A stretch of 64,000 nucleotides of DNA from Sphingobacteriales bacterium (GCA_004144175.1 SEFT01000012.1:1-64000), one strand, 5' to 3'; shown: positions 28,359 through 37,964, numbered from the stretch's first letter. A program made the numbers and translations. The notes: a model not told the origin generated them from the sequence alone.

Positions 28359-29690
28359 TTAATTTCTTGTCACTTTAATAACCTCGCTATGTGTAGCATC
28401 TGCGTATTTAAGCAGGTACAATCCCGCAGGAAGTTTGCTCATGTTTATTTGGCCCTTACTGCTATCAACGCCTGATTGATAAACTATTCTGCCATTTACA
28501 TCCATCATGGTCAGCTGAGCTTCAGGATTAGCTTTTCCTGAGATGCTAATGTTCAGCACATCATTTACCGGGTTAGGGTATACCGATACGGAAGCTGTAT
28601 TTCCTGCAATATTTGATACGGAAGTAGCCCATGTTTTATAAGATGTGGTCGTCCAGTCCGATTCTGAAATAAAGCCCTGGTCGTTGCATTTGCTCTTTAC
28701 GTGAAAATAGTACACCTGGTTGTCTTTCATCGGATATGCCTGGAAGGTATTAGCCTTCACCGTAGTGCCTTTGCCCATCGGCGTTGGCGACTGTGATACT
28801 TCATACTCGTAAGAAATAGCGGTAGGCATATGATCCCAATATATAACTGCGCGCTCCTGATTTACGGCTGTTACGTTAAGTACAGGTGGCCTACAGATAG
28901 TCCGGGTGATAAATGAATCCAGCACCCACCCTGAAAATTCATTACCCTGACATTTCATGCGTACCCACACATAATATTTAGTTCCTTCCTTCAGGCTTTT
29001 AGCCGTAAAACTATTGGATGAAGTGGTGACAACTGTGCCTGATGCCAGCAACCTGGTTTCTGATATGACGTACTCATAACCAGATGCGTGCATAGCCGTA
29101 TCCCAATTAACACCTGCAGAGTCATTAGTTATATTTTTGATTTTGATCAATCTTTCTTTACATGGCGGATTGGTATTGAATTGAGTAGGTGTCCATGTAG
29201 AAAAATTAGTGGCTGCGCACTTATTGCGCACATGCAGGTAATAGCCTGTAGAGGGTGTTAGTCCGGTTGCGCTTGCTGATGTAGCAGTGGTTGTCAGATA
29301 GCCGGTTGCCGGCGGGGTAGCCGACGTTGAAAAGATGTACTCGTAGCCGATAGAACCCGGTACCGCCGACCATGTACCTGTGGCACCTGTTGATGACTTT
29401 GTGATGCTAGCGACTGTGGGTGCTGTACACGGAGGGCCTGCGGGGCTGAATGTAACAGAGCCGGTGAAGAACCGTGGATTGTTGGTAGCACCATATCCCA
29501 CATACATACCAGATATCTGGTAGTCTCCTGTCCTTAATGTAACGCCGCTGTTTGTAAATGAGTTGGGCGACGCCGTACCTACGCCTGTACCACTATAATA
29601 GTTAGTACTGGTAGTATATAACGCAAACCTGTATTGTGCACCATTTGGTACAGTGAAACTCATACTTGGTATCACCGTATTGACAGCCAT
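28359..29690 (-). CDS. FN3-domain T9SS-sorted protein, downstream part of a frameshifted gene
   Basis: FN3 repeats (PPCTAPTVASITKSSTGATGTWSAVPGSIGYEYIFS and others), CTD SVYPNPVNDVLNISISG...GLYLLKYADATHSEVIKVTRN; N-terminus lies in another frame (29672..30037). Confidence 0.8.
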   Translation of the reverse strand: MAVNTVIPSMSFTVPNGAQYRFALYTTSTNYYSGTGVGTASPNSFTNSGVTLRTGDYQISGMYVGYGATNNPRFFTGSVTFSPAGPPCTAPTVASITKSSTGATGTWSAVPGSIGYEYIFSTSATPPATGYLTTTATSASATGLTPSTGYYLHVRNKCAATNFSTWTPTQFNTNPPCKERLIKIKNITNDSAGVNWDTAMHASGYEYVISETRLLASGTVVTTSSNSFTAKSLKEGTKYYVWVRMKCQGNEFSGWVLDSFITRTICRPPVLNVTAVNQERAVIYWDHMPTAISYEYEVSQSPTPMGKGTTVKANTFQAYPMKDNQVYYFHVKSKCNDQGFISESDWTTTSYKTWATSVSNIAGNTASVSVYPNPVNDVLNISISGKANPEAQLTMMDVNGRIVYQSGVDSSKGQINMSKLPAGLYLLKYADATHSEVIKVTRN

Positions 29691-30037
29691 TGTAGCCGAT
29701 CCGATACCACTAACTGTATTAGATGCATACTTGTCCAGGTAGGGCCGGTTAATGTACCTACAGTGCCGCTGAGCGAGCTGGTGCTATACCATAGCGTGTA
29801 TGTTGCTCCGTTTTGCGAGCTGTTAGACCAGCCGCCTATGCTTGTAATATTGATCGGAGCTCCACTTCCATTTTCAATTGTAAATGTACTCCAGGAGCCA
29901 GTACCTGAATTATTAGTTCCTGTATATCCGGTACTACTTACTGTTGTATTGATGGTTTGAGCAATAGACAAGAATGGCAAAAACAAAAAAGCTAGTAGAA
30001 ACGTAATCGACGTGGGGTGAATTTTCATTTTGTTCAT
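29672..30037 (-). CDS. N-terminal part (signal peptide plus first module) of the same frameshifted FN3/T9SS gene
   Basis: Signal peptide MKIHPTSITFLLAFLFLPFLSIAQ; colinear with the paralog at 30222..31976 up to PTWT, then frame is lost. Confidence 0.75.
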   Translation of the reverse strand: MNKMKIHPTSITFLLAFLFLPFLSIAQTINTTVSSTGYTGTNNSGTGSWSTFTIENGSGAPINITSIGGWSNSSQNGATYTLWYSTSSLSGTVGTLTGPTWTSMHLIQLVVSDRLQWLSIR

Positions 30038-30173
30038 ATGTAAATATGTTACGGGGTTTCAATTTAATCCCCATTAGTTATTGCAACCAGACATTCAGGA
30101 TGAATCAGTATTTTCTTAGGAAGAATATGTAATTCGTACTGCTCAGCAGTTTTCGTTTTATAGTCAAAATAAA

Positions 30174-30201
30174 AACAGGCTATTTTTTTAGATAGCCTGT
30201 T
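30174..30201 (-). terminator. Intrinsic terminator of FN3/T9SS gene
   Basis: AACAGGCTAT...ATAGCCTGTT, T-rich on the minus-strand 3' side. Confidence 0.7.
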
Positions 30202-30221
30202 CATCACTAATTATAATCAAT

Positions 30222-31976
30222 TTATTGTTTTACTATTCTTATCGTTTCTATATGTTGGGCATCAGCATACTTTAATAAATATATGCCGGGAGTAATTTTC
30301 CTAAGATCAAGTATGGTGTTGTTGTTTTTAATAACCACATTTTCTACGACCTTTCCATTTACGTCGCCAAGCTCTAATCGCGCTTCTCCATGCAGGTTCC
30401 CAAGGATACGAACAATAAGCTGGTCTTTTGCAGGATTCGGGAATGCTGTTATCATAAACGGATCGGCTGTTGTACTTGCAACCGATGTAGGCCATGTCTT
30501 GAATGATGTGGTTGTCCAGTCTGATTCCGAATCAAATCCCTGGTCTGAGCATTCGCTCTTCACATGGAAATAGTATACTTCATTGTCTCGTAACGGAAAT
30601 GCCAGAAAGCTGTTTGTTAGTATACGCGTTCCTTTTCCTAGCGGCGTTGGCGATTGTGATACCTCATATTGATAGGCCACTGCGGAAGGTACGCGATCCC
30701 AATATATTACGGCTCGTTCGTGATTCAGGTTCTGAACTTTCAGATCGGGTGGCCTGCACACAATGCGTGTAGTAAAGGAATCAAGTACCCAGGGTGACAG
30801 CTCTCCGCCACCGCATACCATCCGCACAAAAAAATAATATTTTGTGCCCTCCAGTAGCGTTTTGATTTCTACCGCAGTGTCTGTAATGGAGGTTGTTCCT
30901 GTCACTGGCATACTTGTGTCCTGTTTCAGCATGTACTCGTATTGTGTAGCGTGGCCCTCGCCGTTCCATCTGATCTTTGCGGATGTGGCAGTTATCTCTG
31001 TAAACTTTATTATACGTTTGCTGCAAGGCGGATTAGTTGTGAACGGCTGATTTACCCATGACGATGTTGCCTGGTTTGGCGGGTTGCATTTATTCCTTAC
31101 AAATAAGTTATAGTTGGTAGCAGGTGTTAAGGCTGATGGGTTTACCTGCGTACTTGTAGTAGTCAGTTGCCCTGTTGCCGGCGGAGTAGCCGCTGTTGTA
31201 ACATGGTATTCATAGCCGGTTGATCCGGCGACGGCTGGCCAGCTTAAGCGCGCGGAAGTAGATGTTTTATTGGATACTGATATAGGCCCGGGGGCAGGAC
31301 ATGGTGGTCCTGCCGGTATAAAGGTTATGGAGCCAAAATAATATCGTCCTGTATTACCCACACTGCTTTGGCTGCCCCATAAAGAGCTGGTCGTTACGAG
31401 ATCGACGCCACCGCTGCTAAATACTGTGCTTGAAGGTGTAACGCCACCCGGGTTATGATATCGTGCAGTGCTTGGTACTACCACTACACAAAACCGGTAT
31501 GTAGTTCCGCCAGGTATTACAAGACTAAGACCAGTAAAAAAGCTGTTGTTTATGACCGTAGTGCCTACGGTGGTAGGCGACGATACTGTAGCTAATTGCG
31601 TCCATGTGGGGGTAGCTATATTTGCTGTTCCGGTCAGGCTCGTGGCGCTGTACCAGAGCTGTGTCTGGTTGGTGGAACCGGGTGAGTAGCCTACCTCTTG
31701 CAATATGATACCTCCGCCGTTATTATTAGTTATAGAGAAGGTAATGCCTGTACCTACAGAGCCTGCACCTGAGCCGTTGCCCGTATATGCGGTTGTAGCG
31801 ATTGTAGTTTGTGCAGTACTGCTGGGGGCATGAGTAAAAAATAATGAAAAAAAGAGAAATAACAGTTTGCCTCCTGCAAGCACCTTGGTTATGGAAATGG
31901 ATAAGTAGTGCAGAAACGGATTAGCCGACGTACAAATATTGTCGGAATAGCTTGGACTTTTTTCCGAGATTTTCAT
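30222..31976 (-). CDS. FN3-domain T9SS-sorted surface protein
   Basis: FN3 repeats, CTD ITAFPNPAKDQLIVRILG...GIYLLKYADAQHIETIRIVKQ. Confidence 0.85.
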   Translation of the reverse strand: MKISEKSPSYSDNICTSANPFLHYLSISITKVLAGGKLLFLFFSLFFTHAPSSTAQTTIATTAYTGNGSGAGSVGTGITFSITNNNGGGIILQEVGYSPGSTNQTQLWYSATSLTGTANIATPTWTQLATVSSPTTVGTTVINNSFFTGLSLVIPGGTTYRFCVVVVPSTARYHNPGGVTPSSTVFSSGGVDLVTTSSLWGSQSSVGNTGRYYFGSITFIPAGPPCPAPGPISVSNKTSTSARLSWPAVAGSTGYEYHVTTAATPPATGQLTTTSTQVNPSALTPATNYNLFVRNKCNPPNQATSSWVNQPFTTNPPCSKRIIKFTEITATSAKIRWNGEGHATQYEYMLKQDTSMPVTGTTSITDTAVEIKTLLEGTKYYFFVRMVCGGGELSPWVLDSFTTRIVCRPPDLKVQNLNHERAVIYWDRVPSAVAYQYEVSQSPTPLGKGTRILTNSFLAFPLRDNEVYYFHVKSECSDQGFDSESDWTTTSFKTWPTSVASTTADPFMITAFPNPAKDQLIVRILGNLHGEARLELGDVNGKVVENVVIKNNNTILDLRKITPGIYLLKYADAQHIETIRIVKQ

Positions 31977-32110
31977 AATAGACTTTTGTTTTAATAGAGG
32001 GATGAAACTCTAATTTACTAAAATCTGAATATGATTTAATGTTTTTTTAACTAAATTTTAATTTTGTTTTAATGTAGTTCTCAGATGCTCTTGGTATTGG
32101 TCTTTCGTAT

Positions 32111-32162
32111 GATTTAAAAAGGAAAAGGTTAGCTGATTAGCTAACCTTTTCCTTTTTAAATC
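32111..32162. terminator. Hairpin terminator, 24-bp perfect stem with 4-nt loop
   Basis: gatttaaaaaggaaaaggttagct-gatt-agctaaccttttcctttttaaatc. Confidence 0.85.
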
Positions 32163-32167
32163 GTTGT

Positions 32168-34039
32168 TCATTTTTTAGTAACCTTAATTACTTCGCTATA
32201 CCGTGCATCAGCATAACGTAGCAGGTACAGTCCGGCAGGCACTTTGCTTAAGTCGATGCTGCTGGTATTGCCAACTACTTTTACGCGACTAGCAATCCGG
32301 CCATTGATGTCCATTAGCGTCAATTCAGCATCGCCAGCTATGGTGCCGGCTATACTTAGCGTCAACAGGTCGGTAGTGGGGTTAGGGAATGCTGTGATCA
32401 TAAATCCATTTGAGCTGCTGTTAGCAACAGATGTTGGCCATGTCTTGAATGATGTAGTGCCCCAGTCAGATTCTGAAACAAAGCCTTGATCCTCGCATTT
32501 ACTTTTTACATGGAAGTAGTATACATTGCCATCTTTGAGCGGGAATGCGAGGAAACTGTTAGTTAGGATCTCGGTGCCTTTACCAAGTGGTGTAGGCGAC
32601 TGCGACACCTCGTACTCATATGATAATGCCGTAGGTACATGGTTCCAGTATATCACAGCGCGGGATGCATCTATGTTAGTTACGTTTAATACAGGAGGCC
32701 TGCAAACAGTGCGTGTCGTAAATGAATCGAGTGCCCACGGTGATACCTCATTACCCTCACAGTACATACGTACAAACACATAATACTTTGTTCCTTCAGG
32801 CAGGTTGTCAGGTTTAAAGAATGTATCCGGTGTCTGTGTAGTGCCGGTAGTAGGTTTGCTCGTATCTTGCTTCAGTGCATATTCGTATTTTGTTACATAA
32901 GGTATCTTGGGCCAGGTGATAATGGCCGACTTAGTAGTTACGTCGCTTACTTTAGTGGCTGGTTTTCCGCACGGAGGATTTGTCATGACATCTTGCCTAT
33001 CCCAACCCGAATAGTTGGTAGCACTGCAATTATTCCTTATATGGAAATAATATTGAGTACTTGGTGTAAGACCTGTAAAGCTAGCTGAAGTAGCCGTCGT
33101 ATTAGTAAAGCCTGCCGTAGGTGGTGTGGTGCTCGTTGTGAGTGCATAACTATATCCAACACTGCTAGAAGGAGCCGACCAGCTAAAAGAGAGCGTTGTC
33201 GAAGATTTACCTGAGACTGCAAGTGCTAACACTTTAGGGCATGGCGGTCCTGTCATTATATCCATACCAAAGTCGGTGAGGCCAGTTGTGGCGGTGCCGG
33301 AGGAGGAAGCGATATTGCCATATATACGGCCATTGGGTGTGGAGTTGTTTTGTAGAACAGTAATTCCTGTAGATGATGCGCCATTGTGCGACGCTTCCAC
33401 AATAAAGTTCGACGTTCCATCGTAGTAGAAAGGGGTAGTGAGTGTAATGCCCATCCAGCCATTTGACGGTATGGTAACGCTGCTGGTAGCGCTAAATACA
33501 GTTGTAAGACCGGTTTGATAGGTGCCGGAAGTAAATGTGCTAAGGCTGGTAGTGCCCATCTTTATGGTAAGATCTGTAATGGAGTAAGTACCTGCGTTGC
33601 TTGTTCGGAAATATATCTTGGTAACAGAGCCCGCCGGCGCAGTAGGAAAGTTTGACGGGTAATACAGCCATTGAACTTTATTTGAGCCTGTGTTGGCTGC
33701 GCTAAACGGCCAGCTATTGGCAGATGTACCGCCCGTAAGTGCATACGTAGGTGTTTGTGCAAAAAGATTGGTGCTGTAGAGACACAGACAAAGAAAGAGC
33801 GTAAGTGTTTTTGCAAAGTCGGTGAACCTGTAATGTTTGCCCGATGGAGATGCGGGCGGGGAGAAGAAGGAAAGAGGCGAAGTAATCAGAGCGTCATAGT
33901 TGGCTGAACCCTTGGAGGCTTTGCGTTTCGTCTCATTTTTCGTTTCGGTAACCTGTCCCAGATGATTGCATTTTTTCTCGAGCGGCACAATTGGCTGTAG
34001 GCGCGCCCTAAATGCGAAGTAAGTAGAATTGAAGTACAT
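32168..34039 (-). CDS. FN3-domain T9SS-sorted surface protein (start uncertain; signal peptide about 70 aa in)
   Basis: KTLTLFLCLCLYSTNLFAQ signal-like segment; three FN3-like repeats; CTD ITAFPNPTTDLLTLSIAG...GLYLLRYADARYSEVIKVTKK. Confidence 0.82.
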   Translation of the reverse strand: MYFNSTYFAFRARLQPIVPLEKKCNHLGQVTETKNETKRKASKGSANYDALITSPLSFFSPPASPSGKHYRFTDFAKTLTLFLCLCLYSTNLFAQTPTYALTGGTSANSWPFSAANTGSNKVQWLYYPSNFPTAPAGSVTKIYFRTSNAGTYSITDLTIKMGTTSLSTFTSGTYQTGLTTVFSATSSVTIPSNGWMGITLTTPFYYDGTSNFIVEASHNGASSTGITVLQNNSTPNGRIYGNIASSSGTATTGLTDFGMDIMTGPPCPKVLALAVSGKSSTTLSFSWSAPSSSVGYSYALTTSTTPPTAGFTNTTATSASFTGLTPSTQYYFHIRNNCSATNYSGWDRQDVMTNPPCGKPATKVSDVTTKSAIITWPKIPYVTKYEYALKQDTSKPTTGTTQTPDTFFKPDNLPEGTKYYVFVRMYCEGNEVSPWALDSFTTRTVCRPPVLNVTNIDASRAVIYWNHVPTALSYEYEVSQSPTPLGKGTEILTNSFLAFPLKDGNVYYFHVKSKCEDQGFVSESDWGTTSFKTWPTSVANSSSNGFMITAFPNPTTDLLTLSIAGTIAGDAELTLMDINGRIASRVKVVGNTSSIDLSKVPAGLYLLRYADARYSEVIKVTKK

Positions 34040-34279
34040 AGCTGATAATTAATTTTAATTATACAATATAATAATTATGTGCTATAATTTGTGTCTGTTT
34101 AAGGTCTTTTTTATCCTATTGTTTAGCGCAGGCATCTAAGCTTCTATGCAAACCGGTGAAATGCTGTCTGTGTCTTTTTATTTACAGGATAGTATGTATT
34201 AAACCGCTAGCGCTGTGCATTGCGAAATATTATGTGGACATTGCAAGTCCCTTATACTTAATGCTACAATCAACTAAAA

Positions 34280-35023
34280 ATGCGACTGTATTACTGTTGC
34301 CTCTTATTGTTATCAACCATTTTGCTTTCATGCGGCAGTTCGAGGCATATACGAAAGACTAATAAGCGCGTGGAGCATAGGGCAACTAAAAAGGCCGATG
34401 GTGATTTTAGGAATATCAGTGCACAACAGTACGTAGAACTGTATAAGGACATAGCTATGCGCGAGATGAAAAAGCATGGCATACCTGCCAGCATCACACT
34501 CGCACAGGGGTTGCTGGAATCAGGTAATGGTAACAGTCCGCTGGCCCGCTATGCCAACAATCATTTCGGCATCAAATGCACACCCGACTGGAAAGGTGAT
34601 AGATACTATAAAGATGATGACAAACGCAATGACTGCTTTCGTGTATACGACGATGCGGAAGCATCATTCGAGGATCACTCGCAGTTTTTACGCCGGTCGC
34701 GGTATGCCGATTTATTCCGGCTGAAAAATACGGATTACAAGGCCTGGGCATATGGACTAAAAGAAGCAGGGTATGCTACCAATCCAAAGTATCCGCAGCT
34801 GCTCATAAGCCTCATAGAGCGTTACGAACTGCACCGCTATGATGATAGACATGAGATTCGAGATAAAATAAAAGATGAGACTGCTGAAATATACGTCGTG
34901 AAAAGGGGGGACACAATTTATAGCATAGCAACAGCACATGGGCTTACTGTTAACGAGCTCATGCGTAACAATAAATTGCGAAGCACAACAATCGAGATTG
35001 GGCAAAAGCTGAAGGTTAAATAA
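34280..35023 (+). CDS. Glucosaminidase-domain peptidoglycan hydrolase lipoprotein with C-terminal LysM
   Basis: Lipobox LLSC; MKKHGIPASITLAQGLLESGNGNSPLARYANNHFGIKC; LysM YVVKRGDTIYSIATAHGLTVNELMRNNKLRSTTIEIGQKLKV. Confidence 0.9.
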   Translation: MRLYYCCLLLLSTILLSCGSSRHIRKTNKRVEHRATKKADGDFRNISAQQYVELYKDIAMREMKKHGIPASITLAQGLLESGNGNSPLARYANNHFGIKCTPDWKGDRYYKDDDKRNDCFRVYDDAEASFEDHSQFLRRSRYADLFRLKNTDYKAWAYGLKEAGYATNPKYPQLLISLIERYELHRYDDRHEIRDKIKDETAEIYVVKRGDTIYSIATAHGLTVNELMRNNKLRSTTIEIGQKLKVK

Positions 35024-35141
35024 TCGCTTTTCGAGCAGTTATTAGAAATGTTAAATGCAAAATGTTAAGTCGATTTAGGATAGTCTGGCACGCTTTTTAT
35101 TTCCATCATTATTACAAATTGAAACTTACAAAACTTACCTT

Positions 35142-35330
35142 ATGAAAAGCAGAAACATATCTTACCTGAAAAAACTGAAAGCGAGAAGAATCCTGGGCCG
35201 TGCATCACAGGTTGATCTGAAAACTTTGCTTAGTGCCACTATGGAACTGTGCAAAAGTAACATTGTAAAAAAGCACGTAAAAAATTCAATTCAGAGCCTG
35301 GAGAGCAGCTTTTACCGTCTGTCTGCTTAA
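35142..35330 (+). CDS. Small basic protein, 62 aa, unknown function
   Basis: ORF MKSRNISYLKKLKARRILGRASQVDLKTLLSATMELCKSN... followed directly by a strong terminator; no overlapping alternative. Confidence 0.5.
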   Translation: MKSRNISYLKKLKARRILGRASQVDLKTLLSATMELCKSNIVKKHVKNSIQSLESSFYRLSA

Positions 35331-35355
35331 GATTTTTGATAAAACTATTTATACG

Positions 35356-35397
35356 AAAAACAGGGAGGAATTGCCATGGCAATTCCTCCCTGTTTTT
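35356..35397. terminator. Perfect 42-bp palindrome/terminator
   Basis: AAAAACAGGGAGGAATTGCCA|TGGCAATTCCTCCCTGTTTTT followed by TT. Confidence 0.8.
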
Positions 35398-35420
35398 TTA
35401 GTTGAGTAAGGGCATAAAAA

Positions 35421-35449
35421 AGAGCAGGGCGAAAATATGCCCTGCTTTT
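35421..35449 (-). terminator. Intrinsic terminator of the minus-strand ORF 35475..35759
   Basis: AGCAGGGC...GCCCTGCT; minus-strand 3' side T-rich. Confidence 0.7.
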
Positions 35450-35474
35450 CTAAAAACCACCTATGAAAAGTATG

Positions 35475-35759
35475 TTAGTCATGACCTTCCAGCTTAACAA
35501 GCTTGTTGTACAAGCCAAGCAGCAGGAATGGTGCAGCCCATTGTCCTACGAACAGGGCTACATGGTCTTTCTTGAGTAATTTGAGTGTAAGGGAAGCGCC
35601 CATTGAGGCTAATGATGCCCAAAGAAATATATCTGAAGGTAGCTTTGCTGTTTGTTCTTCGATAGCTTTTGCTACCGGTCCTTCGGTATGCTCAGGGTTT
35701 GGGTTCATCGACGTCATCTTTATCTTTCTCTCCATCATCTTCGTTGCCATAATCTTCAA
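35475..35759 (-). CDS. Small membrane protein of unknown function
   Basis: Two hydrophobic segments (IFLWASLASMGASLTLKLL; VALFVGQWAAPFLLLGLYNKL). Confidence 0.65.
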   Translation of the reverse strand: MKIMATKMMERKIKMTSMNPNPEHTEGPVAKAIEEQTAKLPSDIFLWASLASMGASLTLKLLKKDHVALFVGQWAAPFLLLGLYNKLVKLEGHD

Positions 35760-35870
35760 TTTTAGTTTCTAACAATTCTTGTCATGATAAGAGGTTTAAA
35801 TTCTGTGCCTTAGTGGTGCTTTGGCAATCGGTTTACAAAAACTTTAAGTTTAGTTCATTAGTAGTTGCTT

Positions 35871-35878
35871 TAGCTTTG
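35871..35878 (+). promoter_or_regulatory. -7 element TAGCTTTG upstream of HAD hydrolase
   Basis: Matches TAnnTTTG; 23 nt upstream of the ATG. Confidence 0.45.
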
Positions 35879-35900
35879 CACATCTATTAAACGATTAAGA

Positions 35901-36518
35901 ATGGAATTGGCACAAGAGCGCGAGCTGAAGTATAAAGAACTATGTACCCGCTGCAAAGGCGACATTGAAGCATATCTATACGATTGCGATGGCACACTAG
36001 CCGACAATATGCAGGCACATAAAGATGCCTATATAAGAATAGCAAAAGAGCAAGGCCTGGAAATAGACGGCACTATCATAGACGAGCTGGCAGGATGGCC
36101 TACGGTAGAGGTTGTTGCTGAAATGAACAGGCGTCACAATACAAATTTTGACACTGAGGATTTTGCGCGTCGTAAGTCGCTGGCATTTTACGAAACTATA
36201 GATCAAACCCAGCCGATCGACTTTGTGATGAAACATCTGACCCATGCGCCGGCACACATCAAAATAGGTGTGGTATCGGGCGGCAGGCGCGAGACGGTTA
36301 CAAAGACATTGAAGATACTAGGAATCGACCACCTGGTGCAGGCACTGGTATGCGCGGGCGATACAGAGCGTGGAAAGCCTGCGCCCGATCCTTTCCTGCT
36401 AGCCGCAAATCACCTGGGCGTAGCACCGGAAAAGTGCATCGTGTTTGAAGATGGTGAAGCAGGTGTGCAATCGGCAATAGCTGCCGGTATGAAGTGGATA
36501 AGGATAGATAAGATATAG
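35901..36518 (+). CDS. HAD family hydrolase (beta-phosphoglucomutase-like)
   Basis: YLYDCDGTLADNMQAHKDAY, GVVSGGRRETV, GKPAPDPFLLAANHLGVAPEKCIVFEDGEAGVQSAIAAGM. Confidence 0.9.
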   Translation: MELAQERELKYKELCTRCKGDIEAYLYDCDGTLADNMQAHKDAYIRIAKEQGLEIDGTIIDELAGWPTVEVVAEMNRRHNTNFDTEDFARRKSLAFYETIDQTQPIDFVMKHLTHAPAHIKIGVVSGGRRETVTKTLKILGIDHLVQALVCAGDTERGKPAPDPFLLAANHLGVAPEKCIVFEDGEAGVQSAIAAGMKWIRIDKI

Positions 36519-36524
36519 AAAAGT

Positions 36525-37619
36525 CTACATTACCTCTTCTTCAACAGCTGCATTTGCCTCTGCCTCCGTAGTTGCAGTTGCTCTGGTCTTCAGTTTCTTC
36601 GGTATATAGTACTGTTCGAGGAACTGTTTCTTGGCATTGTTATAGGAGCTTACGCCGCCGATCATGCTCAAAAACTTTACATAATACCAGGCAAAGTCTA
36701 TCTGGTGCTTCAGGAAGCCCGATTGCGCGCTGCGTGGGTACATGTGGTGGTTGTTATGCCATTCGCCTGCTACGAAGCCGGGCCATATTTGGTTGATCGA
36801 CATGTCGAGCCTGTTATAGTCCACACCGTCTTTTCTTTTGTCTTCTCCTTTACCGTGCCCTTCATAATTGAAGGTGCGCACACCCACTGCCCAAAACATA
36901 GCAGCGCCAAATATGGTACAAGCCAAGGCATTACCGCCTATCAGGAAGAACACGCCATACCAAAAGCCCCAGTTCAATATCCATTCGGTAATGAATGTAA
37001 CCGGGTGAACAATAGATCCCCATTTCTGATACTGTTCGTAGCTATTGGTTTTTACGCCTGTATGTCCCAGCAGACTTACGGCTTTTGCATAGTCTTCTCT
37101 GCTGAGGTTACGGTTAATAGGTTGATGATTGGTATCTGCCAGAAAACAATATAGGAAACCGGCCTGCGCATTATACGGGTCACCCGGCTGGTCACTCTTT
37201 GCATGATGCACATGGTGCGAAACCGCGTAGGTCTCTTCTGGCACTACCTTAATAACCAGGTGTTGCGTAATGAACCGCCAGAAATTGTTGCTGAACTTAT
37301 AAGCCTTGTGTGTGCAATACCTGTGATACCAGATGGTGCCATGCGAGCCCATCAATATCATGCTGTATACAAAGCCCACGATGAACAAGGGAATAGTAAT
37401 ATACTTGAATAGGAAAATAAAGAAGAAAGGTGTCAGGCAAACGATCTGAAACCAACTCATAAACGAAAGCCAGTTCTTCCTGTTCTTAAATACATTGGTG
37501 CGCGACAAAAACTCCCTTAGTATCTGTTTCGGAGTAGGCTTAATCAGGTTTCCTTTGGCATCTGCCCAGCCATACGATGGCGGTTCTAATACATGGTCAA
37601 GTATTTTCCCTGAGCTCAT
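36525..37619 (-). CDS. Acyl-CoA/fatty acid desaturase
   Basis: Histidine boxes HRYCTHK, HHVHHAKSD, EWHNNHHMYP. Confidence 0.88.
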   Translation of the reverse strand: MSSGKILDHVLEPPSYGWADAKGNLIKPTPKQILREFLSRTNVFKNRKNWLSFMSWFQIVCLTPFFFIFLFKYITIPLFIVGFVYSMILMGSHGTIWYHRYCTHKAYKFSNNFWRFITQHLVIKVVPEETYAVSHHVHHAKSDQPGDPYNAQAGFLYCFLADTNHQPINRNLSREDYAKAVSLLGHTGVKTNSYEQYQKWGSIVHPVTFITEWILNWGFWYGVFFLIGGNALACTIFGAAMFWAVGVRTFNYEGHGKGEDKRKDGVDYNRLDMSINQIWPGFVAGEWHNNHHMYPRSAQSGFLKHQIDFAWYYVKFLSMIGGVSSYNNAKKQFLEQYYIPKKLKTRATATTEAEANAAVEEEVM

Positions 37620-37711
37620 ACGTCATTTATTATAGCAGTAGCTGCGATGCTGCTGCGAGCGTAAAGATACCTGAAATTCCTGTTTCAGATACAAATACCT
37701 TCTAAAGGAGA

Positions 37712-37922
37712 CCTGTAAAGCCTTGTTTTACAGGCGTAAACAAATGTTTGTGCTGCCTGAGGCGAGGTTAGGGCATCCGGGCTCCGTTCTTGGAACGTTA
37801 TTTTATTAGACTAAGTGTTAACATTATTGCTCCGTCAGAGGTTGGAGCAACATAGGGATTTGTGCAGGATGGTACAATCTCTGTGAGCAATAAACGAGAG
37901 AAGGTCTATACTTTCTCTCGTT
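37712..37922 (+). ncRNA. Candidate structured non-coding transcript in a divergent intergenic region
   Basis: Consecutive hairpins: CCTGTAAA/TTTACAGG, CGTTC/GAACG, TTGCTCC/GGAGCAA; terminal AACGAGAGAA/TTCTCTCGTT stem followed by GCATTTT. Confidence 0.3.
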
Positions 37923-37928
37923 GCATTT
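37893..37928 (+). terminator. Terminator-like hairpin with no assigned upstream CDS
   Basis: AACGAGAGAA...TTCTCTCGTT then GCATTTT. Confidence 0.5.
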
Positions 37929-37964
37929 TAGCATACCCGATTAGTCACTTCAAAATACCCGTGT

